From: Candidatus Shapirobacteria bacterium UBA2283
GTDB taxonomy: Bacteria; Patescibacteriota; Microgenomatia; UBA12405
Assembly: GCA_002345725.1 (NCBI GenBank)
Contig: DDWP01000020.1
Coordinates: 3,500 to 67,499, forward strand
Direction: 5' to 3'
DNA: 64,000 bases
Positions 24,242-32,471 of this stretch are shown here, in pieces (position 1 is the first letter of the stretch; every line of letters starts with the position of its first letter). The notes under the pieces are model-generated. The model saw only the letters and a program-made list of their open reading frames with translations, did no database searches and was not told where the DNA came from. The position numbers and the translations under genes are program-made.

Positions 24242-25415
24242 ATTCTTTGAAACTTAACAATTTATTTCGATAGTATTCATATTGAGATCTTCTAGCGGCA
24301 AGCTCAGCAGGTAAACCTATTGAGATGTCGTTCACTAATTTTTCAAACTTATCAAGAATAATAACGATATTTTCCTGTTGGGTTATGGTAGGAATAGGAA
24401 GTAATAACGATTTAACTATCTCAGCATTTAAATTTTGTACAGTTCCATTCGATGCTTTTTGCGTCATTGTTTGATAGACGGCGTCTGAGCTTAAAAGGTG
24501 GTATAAAAAATCTGATATATATGTTTTGTTGAAATCACTTATGGATAACCAACCGTCATGTATGCACCCATCGATTTTTAAAATATATGGTCGACCAAAA
24601 CTCATTGAGTTTGATAATACAAAATCACCTTTTTTAACAAATCTCGATTTCTGAGCACCTTCTGGTTTAATTTTTTGCAAAGTTTGCGTTATATATTTAC
24701 TTCCCTTTTCAACATCACCAATTTTTATCCAGTTGATACCGTTTTCTTCCTTAGTAAAATAATTATTAATTGGCCGTGGAGAACCACCCCTGACAATCTT
24801 TGCACTTTCTCCAAACTTCGCCCACTTTATGTCTTTGCCAAACTCCAAGAACTTTGAACGATAGTGATTGTATTGCTTCTTCCTTGCTTCCAGCTCCGCT
24901 TCCAGCTCCGCTTCCAGCTCTGTGAAATTATTAAGAATTTTGACTATTTCATTTTGTATTGCAAGCGGTGGCAATGGGATTTTAAATTTGGAATACTGGG
25001 AAATCCAATGACGAGCATGGTCTGTTGGAGTGTAGTTAATACACTTCATTGCGTAATACAAAAATCTAAAATTCACACCAGCGTTTTGTTTCGGTCTTAA
25101 CATTTTCATTGCTGAAGACTTAACTTTAAATTTAAAATCAACCCAATGAAATGAAGTAGTAAAATCATCAAAGATAATTACAGGCTTATCTTTACTTGCT
25201 TCGTATATTCCTTCTGTTTCGTCTGTGTAGCCGAGGACAAAGCTTTGTCCTGCAGTCAAAACTGGAGTTGCGAAATCATTGCTATATTCTATTGAATTAA
25301 CTATGTAATCCCCAGGTTGCTCATAGTCCAAGAGATCATCCAATTCTTTGAAATCAACCCCTTTGGGGCACAACTGTGTAATTAATTTTTCTATTTTGCC
25401 TTGTTTGTTAGTCAT
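24231..25415 (-). CDS. hsdS: Type I restriction specificity subunit, with tandem-repeat spacer
   Basis: The 394-residue protein has two target-recognition domains separated by conserved helices. The first spacer helix contains three consecutive ELEA units near residues 165-178 followed by RKKQYNHYRSKFL, and the second conserved region is GLPAELAARRSQYEYYRNKLL near 360-378. The three units come from a 12-bp tandem repeat at 24886-24921. In EcoR124I and EcoDXXI a similar TAEL repeat changes the distance between the two half-sites and so alters specificity. Half-site sequences cannot be predicted. Confidence 0.93.
   Translation of the reverse strand: MTNKQGKIEKLITQLCPKGVDFKELDDLLDYEQPGDYIVNSIEYSNDFATPVLTAGQSFVLGYTDETEGIYEASKDKPVIIFDDFTTSFHWVDFKFKVKSSAMKMLRPKQNAGVNFRFLYYAMKCINYTPTDHARHWISQYSKFKIPLPPLAIQNEIVKILNNFTELEAELEAELEARKKQYNHYRSKFLEFGKDIKWAKFGESAKIVRGGSPRPINNYFTKEENGINWIKIGDVEKGSKYITQTLQKIKPEGAQKSRFVKKGDFVLSNSMSFGRPYILKIDGCIHDGWLSISDFNKTYISDFLYHLLSSDAVYQTMTQKASNGTVQNLNAEIVKSLLLPIPTITQQENIVIILDKFEKLVNDISIGLPAELAARRSQYEYYRNKLLSFKEYAN
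24886..24921 (-). repeat. 12-bp tandem repeat, three copies, in hsdS
   Basis: On the plus strand the unit GCTTCCAGCTCC occurs three times, the last differing in its final base. It encodes ELEA on the minus strand. A unit of 12 bases keeps frame on gain or loss, so slippage would lengthen or shorten the spacer helix by four residues. Confidence 0.9.
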
Positions 25416-25419
25416 ACTT

Positions 25420-27003
25420 TTATGTTGAACCTTCGATATCGTTTACAATCTCGTCGATGGCTGTTCGGAGTTCGTTTTGTCTCGCCACAATCTGGGTTAT
25501 CTTTGCATTAAGCTTAGTTATATCCACTGCCTCACGAGTATCTTCTGCTACCACATAACTTGACACCGCAACGTTGTAATCGTTATCAGCAATGGTTTTG
25601 TTGTCTATAAGTTTGGCAAAATACTCAGAGTCTTGACGGTCACAAAATGCATTCAAAATTTTTAGACGATTGGCCTCGCTAAGTTTGTTTTTATTTCCAC
25701 CCCTCACAAACTCTGCAGAAGCATCAATAAAGAGAGTCTTATTGTCCTTTTTGCTCTTTTTGAGAACAATGATGCATGTTGCTATACCTGTTCCAAAAAA
25801 AAGATCTGGGGGTAGCTGAATAACAGTGTCTACGTAGTTGTTATCGATAAGGTATTTACGAATCTTTTGTTCTGCACCGTTACGATAGAGAACTCCTGGA
25901 AATTCAACAATCGCTGCCGTGCCGCTTGTTGAGAGCCATGAAAGCATGTGCATGGTAAAAGCAAGATCGGCTTTGCTTTTCGGGGCCAAAACACCCGCTG
26001 GAGAGTAGCGTGGATCGTTTATAAGAAGTGGATTAGCGTCACCATCCCATTTTATTGAATAGGGTGGATTAGAAACTATCGCATCAAAGGGTTCTTCGTC
26101 CCAATGTTTTGGATCAGTGAGAGTATCGCCAAGGGCAATGTCAAAGTTGTTGTAGTTAATGTCGTGCAAAAACATATTGATACGGCAGAGGTTGTAGGTA
26201 GTTAGGTTGATTTCTTGTCCAAAAAAACCTTGACGCACATTTTCTCTTCCAAGAACCTTGGCAAATTTGAGAAGAAGCGACCCAGAACCACAAGCCGGAT
26301 CATATACTTTATTAACTTCTTTCTTGCCTACTGTAGTAATCTCAGCAAGCAGCTCACTAACTTCTTGTGGAGTATAAAATTCACCACCAGATTTGCCTGC
26401 ATTCGAGGCATACATGGTCATCAGAAACTCATATGCATCCCCGAAAGCATCAATGGTGTTGTCGGAATAATTTCCAAGGCCAAGATTACCAATTGCCTCC
26501 AAAAGTTTAACGAGTTTCTGATTCCTTTTTTCTACAGTATTGCCTAATTTGTTGGAATTCACGTCAAGATCGTCAAACAGTCCCTTAAGATCATCCTCGC
26601 TGCTTGCGCCTTTTGCTGAGTTTTCTATCTTATTAAAAACAGTTGATAAAGTCTCGTTGAGATTTGCATCATTGCGTGCATTTTTACAAACATTTGTAAA
26701 AAGCTCGCTCGGCAAAATATAGAACCCTTTTTCCTTAACAGTATCTGTCCGACCAAATTCTGCCTCTTTATCCGATAGATTTGCGTAATCAAAACCTTTT
26801 TTGTCTGCACGACGTTCATCATCGTTAATGTAGTTAGCTAAATTCTCGCTGATAAAACGATAAAAAAGCATTCCCAGTACATACGATTTAAAATCCCAGC
26901 CATCAACGCTTCCTCTTAAATCATTAGCAATTTGCCAAATAGCACGATGCAACTCTGTACGTTCTTGTTCTTTGGTTCTATCTTGAGAATCTGTTTTTTT
27001 CAT
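25420..27003 (-). CDS. hsdM: Type I restriction-modification methyltransferase subunit
   Basis: The 527-residue enzyme has the N-terminal helical HsdM domain, the S-adenosylmethionine motif DPACGSGSLLL near 238-248 and the catalytic SNPPYSIKW near 311, defining an adenine-N6 methyltransferase. It works with HsdS to modify the target sequence. It starts two bases after the small helix-turn-helix gene and ends four bases before hsdS. No broken motif is visible. Confidence 0.96.
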   Translation of the reverse strand: MKKTDSQDRTKEQERTELHRAIWQIANDLRGSVDGWDFKSYVLGMLFYRFISENLANYINDDERRADKKGFDYANLSDKEAEFGRTDTVKEKGFYILPSELFTNVCKNARNDANLNETLSTVFNKIENSAKGASSEDDLKGLFDDLDVNSNKLGNTVEKRNQKLVKLLEAIGNLGLGNYSDNTIDAFGDAYEFLMTMYASNAGKSGGEFYTPQEVSELLAEITTVGKKEVNKVYDPACGSGSLLLKFAKVLGRENVRQGFFGQEINLTTYNLCRINMFLHDINYNNFDIALGDTLTDPKHWDEEPFDAIVSNPPYSIKWDGDANPLLINDPRYSPAGVLAPKSKADLAFTMHMLSWLSTSGTAAIVEFPGVLYRNGAEQKIRKYLIDNNYVDTVIQLPPDLFFGTGIATCIIVLKKSKKDNKTLFIDASAEFVRGGNKNKLSEANRLKILNAFCDRQDSEYFAKLIDNKTIADNDYNVAVSSYVVAEDTREAVDITKLNAKITQIVARQNELRTAIDEIVNDIEGST

Positions 27004-27005
27004 AA

Positions 27006-27182
27006 TTATTTTCCATTTTTATGACTAATAAATTTTTCGATATCTTCCTTTTTGTATCTGCGAACCTTTTTAATCCCAATTCGTATGGCTTTTAGTACAC
27101 CTTTCTTGTCCCATAATCTAAGAGTGTTAGGGTGTACTTTTAGTATCTGAGCTGCTTCACTTAGTGTTAATAGTTCTTCCAT
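27006..27182 (-). CDS. MerR/excisionase-type helix-turn-helix protein heading the defence operon
   Basis: This 58-residue gene starts at an ATG at 27182 and ends two bases before hsdM. It contains an excisionase-type winged helix: LLTLSEAAQILKVHPNTLRLWDKKGVLKAIRIGIKKVRRYKKEDIEKF, with positively charged C-terminus. Small proteins of this type act as excision factors or transcription regulators. As the first gene of the operon it is a good candidate for controlling restriction-modification expression, similar in role to C proteins of other systems, although it is unrelated to them. Confidence 0.85.
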   Translation of the reverse strand: MEELLTLSEAAQILKVHPNTLRLWDKKGVLKAIRIGIKKVRRYKKEDIEKFISHKNGK

Positions 27183-27209
27183 ATGATTTACCTACCAATT
27201 TATACTAAT

Positions 27210-27238
27210 AGCATACAAAAAAAACTGATATTTTTCAA
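27210..27238 (-). promoter_or_regulatory. Promoter of the nine-gene defence operon
   Basis: On the minus strand TTGAAA (27233-27238) is followed after 17 bases by TATGCT (27210-27215). The start would lie near 27203, giving a leader of about 20 bases before the helix-turn-helix gene. No other gap in the operon is larger than 16 bases. Confidence 0.5.
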
Positions 27239-27305
27239 CAGTTGTCACCAGAAACGAGCTAGCATTTGACACTTTAATTTTATAACCTGAGATTGTAACT
27301 AATTT

Positions 27306-27373
27306 GCCTAACGAACCTGTCGGGGCTTAGGTTTGTCTATTTCAACCGAGTAGATGAACCTAAGCCCCTTTTT
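27306..27373 (+). terminator. Leader terminator before the portal gene, copy 1 of a conserved attenuator-like element
   Basis: GGGGCTTAGGTT (27322-27333) pairs perfectly with AACCTAAGCCCC (27357-27368), followed by five T, 11 bases before the portal ATG. The block GCCTAACGAACCTGTC directly before it recurs with two changes at 32384. Upstream genes are on the opposite strand, so the terminator has no upstream gene to end. CCTAA at 27307-27311 could pair with TTAGG in the 5' stem as an anti-terminator. A TTGACA lies at 27266-27271, but no well-spaced -10 is visible. Confidence 0.7.
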
Positions 27374-27384
27374 GTTATCCACAT

Positions 27385-29229
27385 ATGTCAGAGATCAAAG
27401 AAGAAAAAATAACTCAGGATAGACACTACGAGCCCACGCCAGAAGAAGAAAAGCTTCTAACTAAGTGGAAAGCGAGATTCCGACGTGCTAAAGAATTTCG
27501 TGACCCGTATCAAGCGAAATGGCTCAGGATGTATCAGCTCTATCGTGCCTATCAGAATAAGCAAAATTACGCTTACAACACGCGCTTAATGCCCCCCATT
27601 GCCTTTGAGATAGTGAAGACTGTAGTTTCCCGACTGGCTACTGCCAAACGGAAAACACAAATCATTCCGCGCCACAGAGATGACGTTGAATCTCCGTCGC
27701 TGGGATCTTGGGATGACCTGGTTAACTATGACTTTGACATTATTGACCTGATCAAGAAGCTTCCAAGTTGGATCGAATCATCGGTCCTGTACGGTAACGG
27801 TGTGGTTAAGCTTGCTTGGAAAGTAATTACCAGGAAGAAGAAAACTGTATACGACGACCCAACCATGGGTCTGATTGACCTTTGGGAATTGCTCCCGGCG
27901 CCGGAAACTATTGATGACCTTCAGGACGGTTGCCCGTGGCTCATTCAACGCATTGTTAAAGGAAAAGAGAAAATAGAAAAGGAAGAAGAAAGCAGGGGTG
28001 ATGATAAGATTTATAAGAATTTGGAGTTTTGTGAGCCAAAAATAGTTGAAGACTGGAAAAAGGAAAGATACGAGATTAACAGTAAGAAGATGTCTCAGGT
28101 AGATGGTGGAACTAAAAAGGAAGCTGATGGGGAAAAGGTTCTTCCGGCAAAACTCGATAAGGAAAAACAACTTGAACTCTGGGAGTGTTGGGATTATGAG
28201 GAAGATAAGCTGGTAGTGATCTGCAATGGTGAGGTGGTAATAAGAGATGACGATAATCCCTATCTTGAAGTCAACAATGGTCATATCTATGTTGATTTAC
28301 CAGATATGCCCCTGCTATGGGAATTCTGGGCGACCGGTCATATCGAACCCGTAGAAACGACAATCCATGAAATTGCGGATCTGAGAAATCAGCGTATGGA
28401 TGATGTCATCCTGATGTTGGACCCGGTAGTCAAAATTCGTAAGGATTCTGGAATTACCAAAAACGATATTATCTTTTCTCCAGGTGCGACTTGGGAGTTG
28501 AGAAAGATGGATGATGTGGTTATCGAACGGCCACCAGAAATAAGCCTCATGGGTGTTAATGAAGATAAATTAATGAGGGATGAAATTTCTCGCACTCTTG
28601 CCCTTGGCGAATATATGAGTGGCCAACCACAATCTCCCGATGAACCCCTTGGAAAAGTGGCAACACTTATTGGCCAAAGTAATCTACGGCTTAGCATGAA
28701 TGCTCAAAATATCGCTGTTGCCTTGACCCAGGTGGCCAACATTCTCATTCAACTTAATCAAGAGTTTATAAGCGAGGACAAGCTATATCGATTAATAGGT
28801 AAGGATGTAGATTTCAAAGAATTCAAGAAGGAAGATAAAAAAGTAGTAGTTGATGCGATTGTTGAAATTGAGCCGATAATCCCCCCAGATAAAACTACAA
28901 AACTAAATCAGGTCCTACTCATGTATGACAAGTTCATTGCTCAGGACAAGCCGGATCCAAATAATCCCGAGGAGGTAAGGCGATGGTTGAAACGTAAGCG
29001 AGAATTGCAAAAGATGATTTTGGAAGAGTTAGATAAAGAAGAATACATAGAGCTTTTGTTGGGTCCCGATTCAGAAGCCAAGGAGCTACCACAAAATAAT
29101 GATGCACAAGCCCCCATAACACCCGCTGAGGGGCAAACTCCACCAGCAGAGCCAACTACACCCGGTCCAAACAAAATTCAACAACTTATGGGTAAGATAC
29201 CAATTTTAGGGAAGATGTTGGGAGGTTAA
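27385..29229 (+). CDS. Phage portal protein
   Basis: The 614-residue protein has the length and overall pattern of portal proteins of short-tailed and related phages: an N-terminal helical start, a beta-rich central wing (residues about 80-330), a long helical stem region with SLMGVNEDKLMRDEISRTLALGEYMSG, and a proline-rich C-terminal tail. Twelve copies would form the vertex through which terminase packages DNA. It is separated from terL by the 17-kb cargo and followed by minus-strand cargo, but the downstream virion genes confirm the assignment. Its stop overlaps the convergent hydrolase gene by four bases. Confidence 0.85.
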   Translation: MSEIKEEKITQDRHYEPTPEEEKLLTKWKARFRRAKEFRDPYQAKWLRMYQLYRAYQNKQNYAYNTRLMPPIAFEIVKTVVSRLATAKRKTQIIPRHRDDVESPSLGSWDDLVNYDFDIIDLIKKLPSWIESSVLYGNGVVKLAWKVITRKKKTVYDDPTMGLIDLWELLPAPETIDDLQDGCPWLIQRIVKGKEKIEKEEESRGDDKIYKNLEFCEPKIVEDWKKERYEINSKKMSQVDGGTKKEADGEKVLPAKLDKEKQLELWECWDYEEDKLVVICNGEVVIRDDDNPYLEVNNGHIYVDLPDMPLLWEFWATGHIEPVETTIHEIADLRNQRMDDVILMLDPVVKIRKDSGITKNDIIFSPGATWELRKMDDVVIERPPEISLMGVNEDKLMRDEISRTLALGEYMSGQPQSPDEPLGKVATLIGQSNLRLSMNAQNIAVALTQVANILIQLNQEFISEDKLYRLIGKDVDFKEFKKEDKKVVVDAIVEIEPIIPPDKTTKLNQVLLMYDKFIAQDKPDPNNPEEVRRWLKRKRELQKMILEELDKEEYIELLLGPDSEAKELPQNNDAQAPITPAEGQTPPAEPTTPGPNKIQQLMGKIPILGKMLGG

Positions 29230-29837
29230 TTTGCTCCCTTGAGGAAAAGAATTATTGGACGTGAGAAAACTGTTAATGCTGCCCCAATACTAAGCATGTG
29301 TTCAGGAGTCGGCACTTTTGTATTTAATGCCCCTTGTAAAATGGTTGTCTCAGAAGGGACGAGCTCGTCCCCAAACATTGGGCGGACAGTCATTACCTTT
29401 TTCAAATCTACCTCTGATAATGAATTAAGTCTTCTCTCGCAAAGTCTCACCGAATCGGCAAAAGCCATGCTCGAACGTGTCTTTGATGCGAAAGAACGGA
29501 ACCCGGAAATGGGGCCAACTCTTAATCGTCCACATATATTGATGACTTTATTTATAGAACCCTTACGTTCAATAAAAGCATTAAGTACGGCACTTCCACC
29601 AGCACTTGTTCCAACTAAAGAAACTGAGTCTCCATTTTCCGTAAACCCATCAATCATCTCAATAAGTCTATGTAGTTTTGGTTCAAATGAATTTTCTCCA
29701 TCACGCCACCCAACGGAATAAACTACTGGTTTCAGGCCGTAGTTCTTCCAGCTTCTTATTGCCCATTCAAGTTTTTTAGTATCATCACCTAGACCTGGAA
29801 TAACAATGACTTTATGTTCTTTTGGCATAGATGACAA
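29226..29837 (-). CDS. Alpha/beta hydrolase-like protein
   Basis: The 203-residue protein begins with a strand and an oxyanion-type turn (VIVIPGLGDD near residues 10-19) and has the nucleophile elbow GTSAGGSA near residues 75-82, with the serine as expected nucleophile. A histidine near residue 180 (PTPEHMLSI) could complete the triad. Such small hydrolases act on esters or amides, but the substrate cannot be inferred. It is the last gene of a four-gene minus-strand cargo operon inserted in the phage late region. Confidence 0.75.
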   Translation of the reverse strand: MSSMPKEHKVIVIPGLGDDTKKLEWAIRSWKNYGLKPVVYSVGWRDGENSFEPKLHRLIEMIDGFTENGDSVSLVGTSAGGSAVLNAFIERKGSINKVINICGRLRVGPISGFRSFASKTRSSMAFADSVRLCERRLNSLSEVDLKKVMTVRPMFGDELVPSETTILQGALNTKVPTPEHMLSIGAALTVFSRPIILFLKGAN

Positions 29838-29872
29838 AAATTAGTTTACTGGCTTATATATCTAAATTATTT

Positions 29873-30799
29873 TTATCCGCTAATTTGTTTAGCATATTCT
29901 TCATCAAATACATTACTGACCTGGTCAATTCGGAATCCCTGCCCTGTTTTATCCCAATCAATTGGTAACGTTTTGTATCCAGGTGGGATAAAGTCGTTTA
30001 ACTTTTGGATATCACTTGGATCCAATTTGTGTCCAATTGCTGCCAGGTGTTCGTCGATATGTGCTTTATTTTCAGACTTGGTAAGAGGTAATAAGCCTTT
30101 AGATATAATCCAACTGAGGACCACTTGGTTTTGAGTTATTCCGTACTTTTTGGAAAGCTCGACTAAAATTGGCCAATTCCTGTTTGCGGTTCGGTTCCTT
30201 CTTAAAGGCTGATAAATGGCAGTCACGATTCCATTATTCTGGGCGTACTCAATGGTTCCTTCCGCCTCATTAGCACGAACTTCAAAGTTGAAACACACTT
30301 CATGGGAGAATAATTTGTCGCCAAATCTTTGATGATATTTTTTGAGTAGTTCTAAGTTTTCATTGGTAATACTTGTATATCTGGATTTACCGGCAGTTAC
30401 AACCTTATCGGCCATACTGCAAACCTCATCAAATTCATAATCTAGGAAAGCACTTTGAGTGTACTGAAGGGTATCAATATAGTCAGTATCGAATATTTTT
30501 AATAATCTATCGATTTCTGCTTCGGTATCTTGGAGTTTGTTATCCTTCAGATAAACTGCCTGAACAATAAATATCTCCTCACGGTTTTTACCTGACTTTC
30601 TGAAAGCTTCGGCAAGAATCTCAGCAGAGTAACCCTGAGAATACCAAAGATTGGCTTCGACATAATTCATGCCTTTTTGAAACATGTAGGCAATAGCGTC
30701 AACTTGTTTATTCTTATCTAGGGTCTGATCTTTTTCTGCAAATCCACCAACACCCCAGGTTCCTATACCAATTGGAAATAAATCATTTTTGGTTATCAT
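29873..30799 (-). CDS. Aldo/keto reductase-like protein with altered catalytic tetrad
   Basis: The 308-residue protein has the aldo/keto reductase barrel pattern: IGIGTWGVGG at the start, GMNYVEANLWYSQG near 55, EIFIVQAVYLKD near 80, DYIDTLQY near 110 and the C-terminal GLLPLTKSENKAHIDEHL and EEYAKQISG. Active enzymes use Asp, Tyr, Lys and His. Here the Asp position is Glu, the Lys position in the IxTK strand is Gln-Ala, and the His after DYIDL is not conserved. Tyr is retained. Reductase activity is therefore doubtful. Confidence 0.85.
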   Translation of the reverse strand: MITKNDLFPIGIGTWGVGGFAEKDQTLDKNKQVDAIAYMFQKGMNYVEANLWYSQGYSAEILAEAFRKSGKNREEIFIVQAVYLKDNKLQDTEAEIDRLLKIFDTDYIDTLQYTQSAFLDYEFDEVCSMADKVVTAGKSRYTSITNENLELLKKYHQRFGDKLFSHEVCFNFEVRANEAEGTIEYAQNNGIVTAIYQPLRRNRTANRNWPILVELSKKYGITQNQVVLSWIISKGLLPLTKSENKAHIDEHLAAIGHKLDPSDIQKLNDFIPPGYKTLPIDWDKTGQGFRIDQVSNVFDEEYAKQISG

Positions 30800-30804
30800 A
30801 ATTT

Positions 30805-31749
30805 CTATACCACCACGTTTTGTGGAGCTCCATTTATAAATGCCTTAACATTGGCAATAGCTAAAGTGTACGACTTAGTATTGGCGTCTTCGGTGTTGAA
30901 GGCATTGTGTGGAGTAACCACAATACGGTGATGTTTCAAATAAGGACTATCCGTAGGAACTGGCTTCATAATTTCAGTCTCAATTCCAAAACCAAAGATT
31001 TTGCCACTCTCAAGTCCCTTCAGAACAGCCTCTTTATTTGTAATTGGCTCCATTGCAGGATTAATCAAGATGACACCATCTTTCATGAGAGTTACTTCTT
31101 TTTCAGAGATCATATCTGTGGTTTCTTCTGTTAGTGGAACTGTGGTGACAATAACGTCGCTTTCTTTGAGAAGTGTTTCCAAATCGACTTGCTTGATGCC
31201 TTCGATTGTCTTTTGGCTACGGTTATAACCAAGAATTCGCATGTCAAAGCCAGAGGCAATTCGTGCCACTTTGGTTCCAATATCACCTAGACCAATGATT
31301 CCGATCGTTTTTCCATATACCTCTTTACCCACATAGTCAGCAAACTTAAATGCTCCTTTATTTCGAACGTCGCGATCGAACTCAGTAATCCGCTTTGCAA
31401 TGTCTAGGATTAAACCCCAAGCATGCTCTGCAACTGATTCAGCATTAGCACCCTTGATGTTGCAAATCGTAATGCCTAGTTCTTTAGCTGCTTCAATGTC
31501 TACCCAAGCAACACCGACTGTTAGAGTGGCTATCATTTTCAAGTGCTTCATTCCAGACAACAACTCTCTTGATATTTTTTCAATACCAGAGGAACCGGCA
31601 ATCAAAATCTCTGCATCTCCTGCCCTGGATATAACCTCATCTGCGGTCATTTTTTGAGCGTTTATGACAATCAATTCACCTAAACTCTTTAACTCACCCT
31701 CCATTGCCCCAGAAATTATTGGATTAGATGTGATTAAGTAAATTTTCAT
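30805..31749 (-). CDS. D-isomer-specific 2-hydroxyacid dehydrogenase-like protein
   Basis: From the ATG at 31749 (TTG at 31773 is possible) the protein has 314 residues. The Rossmann motif GIIGLGDIGTKVA near 145-157 and TPHNAFNT with the catalytic histidine near 281 are present. The catalytic arginine of the LINxxRG motif is replaced: the sequence reads LINPAMEP. The glutamate of the usual DVFxxEP is also not evident (ETEIMKP). NAD binding is likely, normal dehydrogenase chemistry less so. It lies between the aldo/keto reductase-like and DUF5680 genes in one operon. Confidence 0.88.
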   Translation of the reverse strand: MKIYLITSNPIISGAMEGELKSLGELIVINAQKMTADEVISRAGDAEILIAGSSGIEKISRELLSGMKHLKMIATLTVGVAWVDIEAAKELGITICNIKGANAESVAEHAWGLILDIAKRITEFDRDVRNKGAFKFADYVGKEVYGKTIGIIGLGDIGTKVARIASGFDMRILGYNRSQKTIEGIKQVDLETLLKESDVIVTTVPLTEETTDMISEKEVTLMKDGVILINPAMEPITNKEAVLKGLESGKIFGFGIETEIMKPVPTDSPYLKHHRIVVTPHNAFNTEDANTKSYTLAIANVKAFINGAPQNVVV

Positions 31750-31750
31750 A

Positions 31751-32221
31751 TTAAACGCCTCGTCTTTGATCAACTAGACCACCCATATAATTAGCTTTGT
31801 ATATCAACTTTTCACCTTGGGTAATTTGTTCTTCTCCTGAATATCTTTCAACGTCTCCTGTCCAAGAATTGCGATATGTAAGTTCACCAACAACTAGCTC
31901 TTTTGGTCCACGGAAAGGAGCCTCTTCTGGCATAGCTTTTAAAGCACCTCTCAAAGTGGCGTAGACTGGATCAGTCTCCACACCTTCGGCTACCCACCCG
32001 TAGTAAACCATCATCCAAATTGGTTTATCTTCATTAAAGACGACGACTCTACCACCATAAGGTTCACCACCAAAGAAGTTATCATGAGATCGCCATTTGC
32101 CTTGAGTATAAGGAATTGTGGTAGATCCATCTGGCTCTTTTATCCACTTTTTCTCTTCACCACCAGCGTAACCGGCTTTATTTGAATCGATTAAAAACTG
32201 TCTTAAAGTTTCTTTATTCAT
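31751..32221 (-). CDS. DUF5680 domain protein
   Basis: The 156-residue protein shows the DUF5680 pattern: a helical start, then KAGYAGGEEKKW, GKWRSHDNFFGGEPYGGRVVVF near 43-64 and PIWMMVYYGWV near 68-78. The family function is unknown, and members occur near transcription regulators or as fusion partners. A good AGGAG site lies eight bases before the ATG. It is the first gene of the four-gene minus-strand cargo operon. Confidence 0.8.
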   Translation of the reverse strand: MNKETLRQFLIDSNKAGYAGGEEKKWIKEPDGSTTIPYTQGKWRSHDNFFGGEPYGGRVVVFNEDKPIWMMVYYGWVAEGVETDPVYATLRGALKAMPEEAPFRGPKELVVGELTYRNSWTGDVERYSGEEQITQGEKLIYKANYMGGLVDQRRGV

Positions 32222-32263
32222 AGGTGCTCCTGATTACAATTGTACATTTCTTTAATTTCTTAC

Positions 32264-32293
32264 ATTGTAGCAAAACTCCCACCTCTTTACCAA
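32264..32293 (-). promoter_or_regulatory. Promoter of the second cargo operon
   Basis: On the minus strand TTGGTA (32288-32293) is followed after 18 bases by TACAAT (32264-32269), preceded by TGC as an extended -10. It drives the DUF5680, dehydrogenase-like, reductase-like and hydrolase genes. Confidence 0.6.
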
Positions 32294-32383
32294 CCATTTT
32301 CTCGGTATAAACACCAGAAACGGACAGAAAGATTATTGAAGATATCCGCCATCTTTGTTTACTATTAAACCATTAGGAAGTTA

Positions 32384-32459
32384 GCCTAACGAAACTATCG
32401 GGGCTGTGGCTTCTGAATATACGCAAATAGCGTGTGTTTAGAAGTTACAGCCCCTTTTT
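32384..32459 (+). terminator. Leader terminator, copy 2 of the conserved attenuator-like element
   Basis: GCCTAACGAAACTATC precedes a 15-bp stem: 32400-32414 pairs with 32440-32454, with two G-U pairs, followed by five T and then the ATG at 32472. The first 22 bases match the portal leader at 20 positions. GAAG-TT-AGCC at 32377-32386 can pair with GGCT and CTTC inside the 5' stem, a possible anti-terminator. A weak promoter (TTGAAG, 18 bases, TACTAT) lies about 20 bases upstream of the element. Confidence 0.7.
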
Positions 32460-32471
32460 ATTTACAAAGCT

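Noticed and set aside
27266..27299. TTGACA upstream of the portal leader as a normal promoter
   Set aside because: The only -10-like sequences are 9 or 22 bases away, outside the usual spacing, so no promoter was listed.
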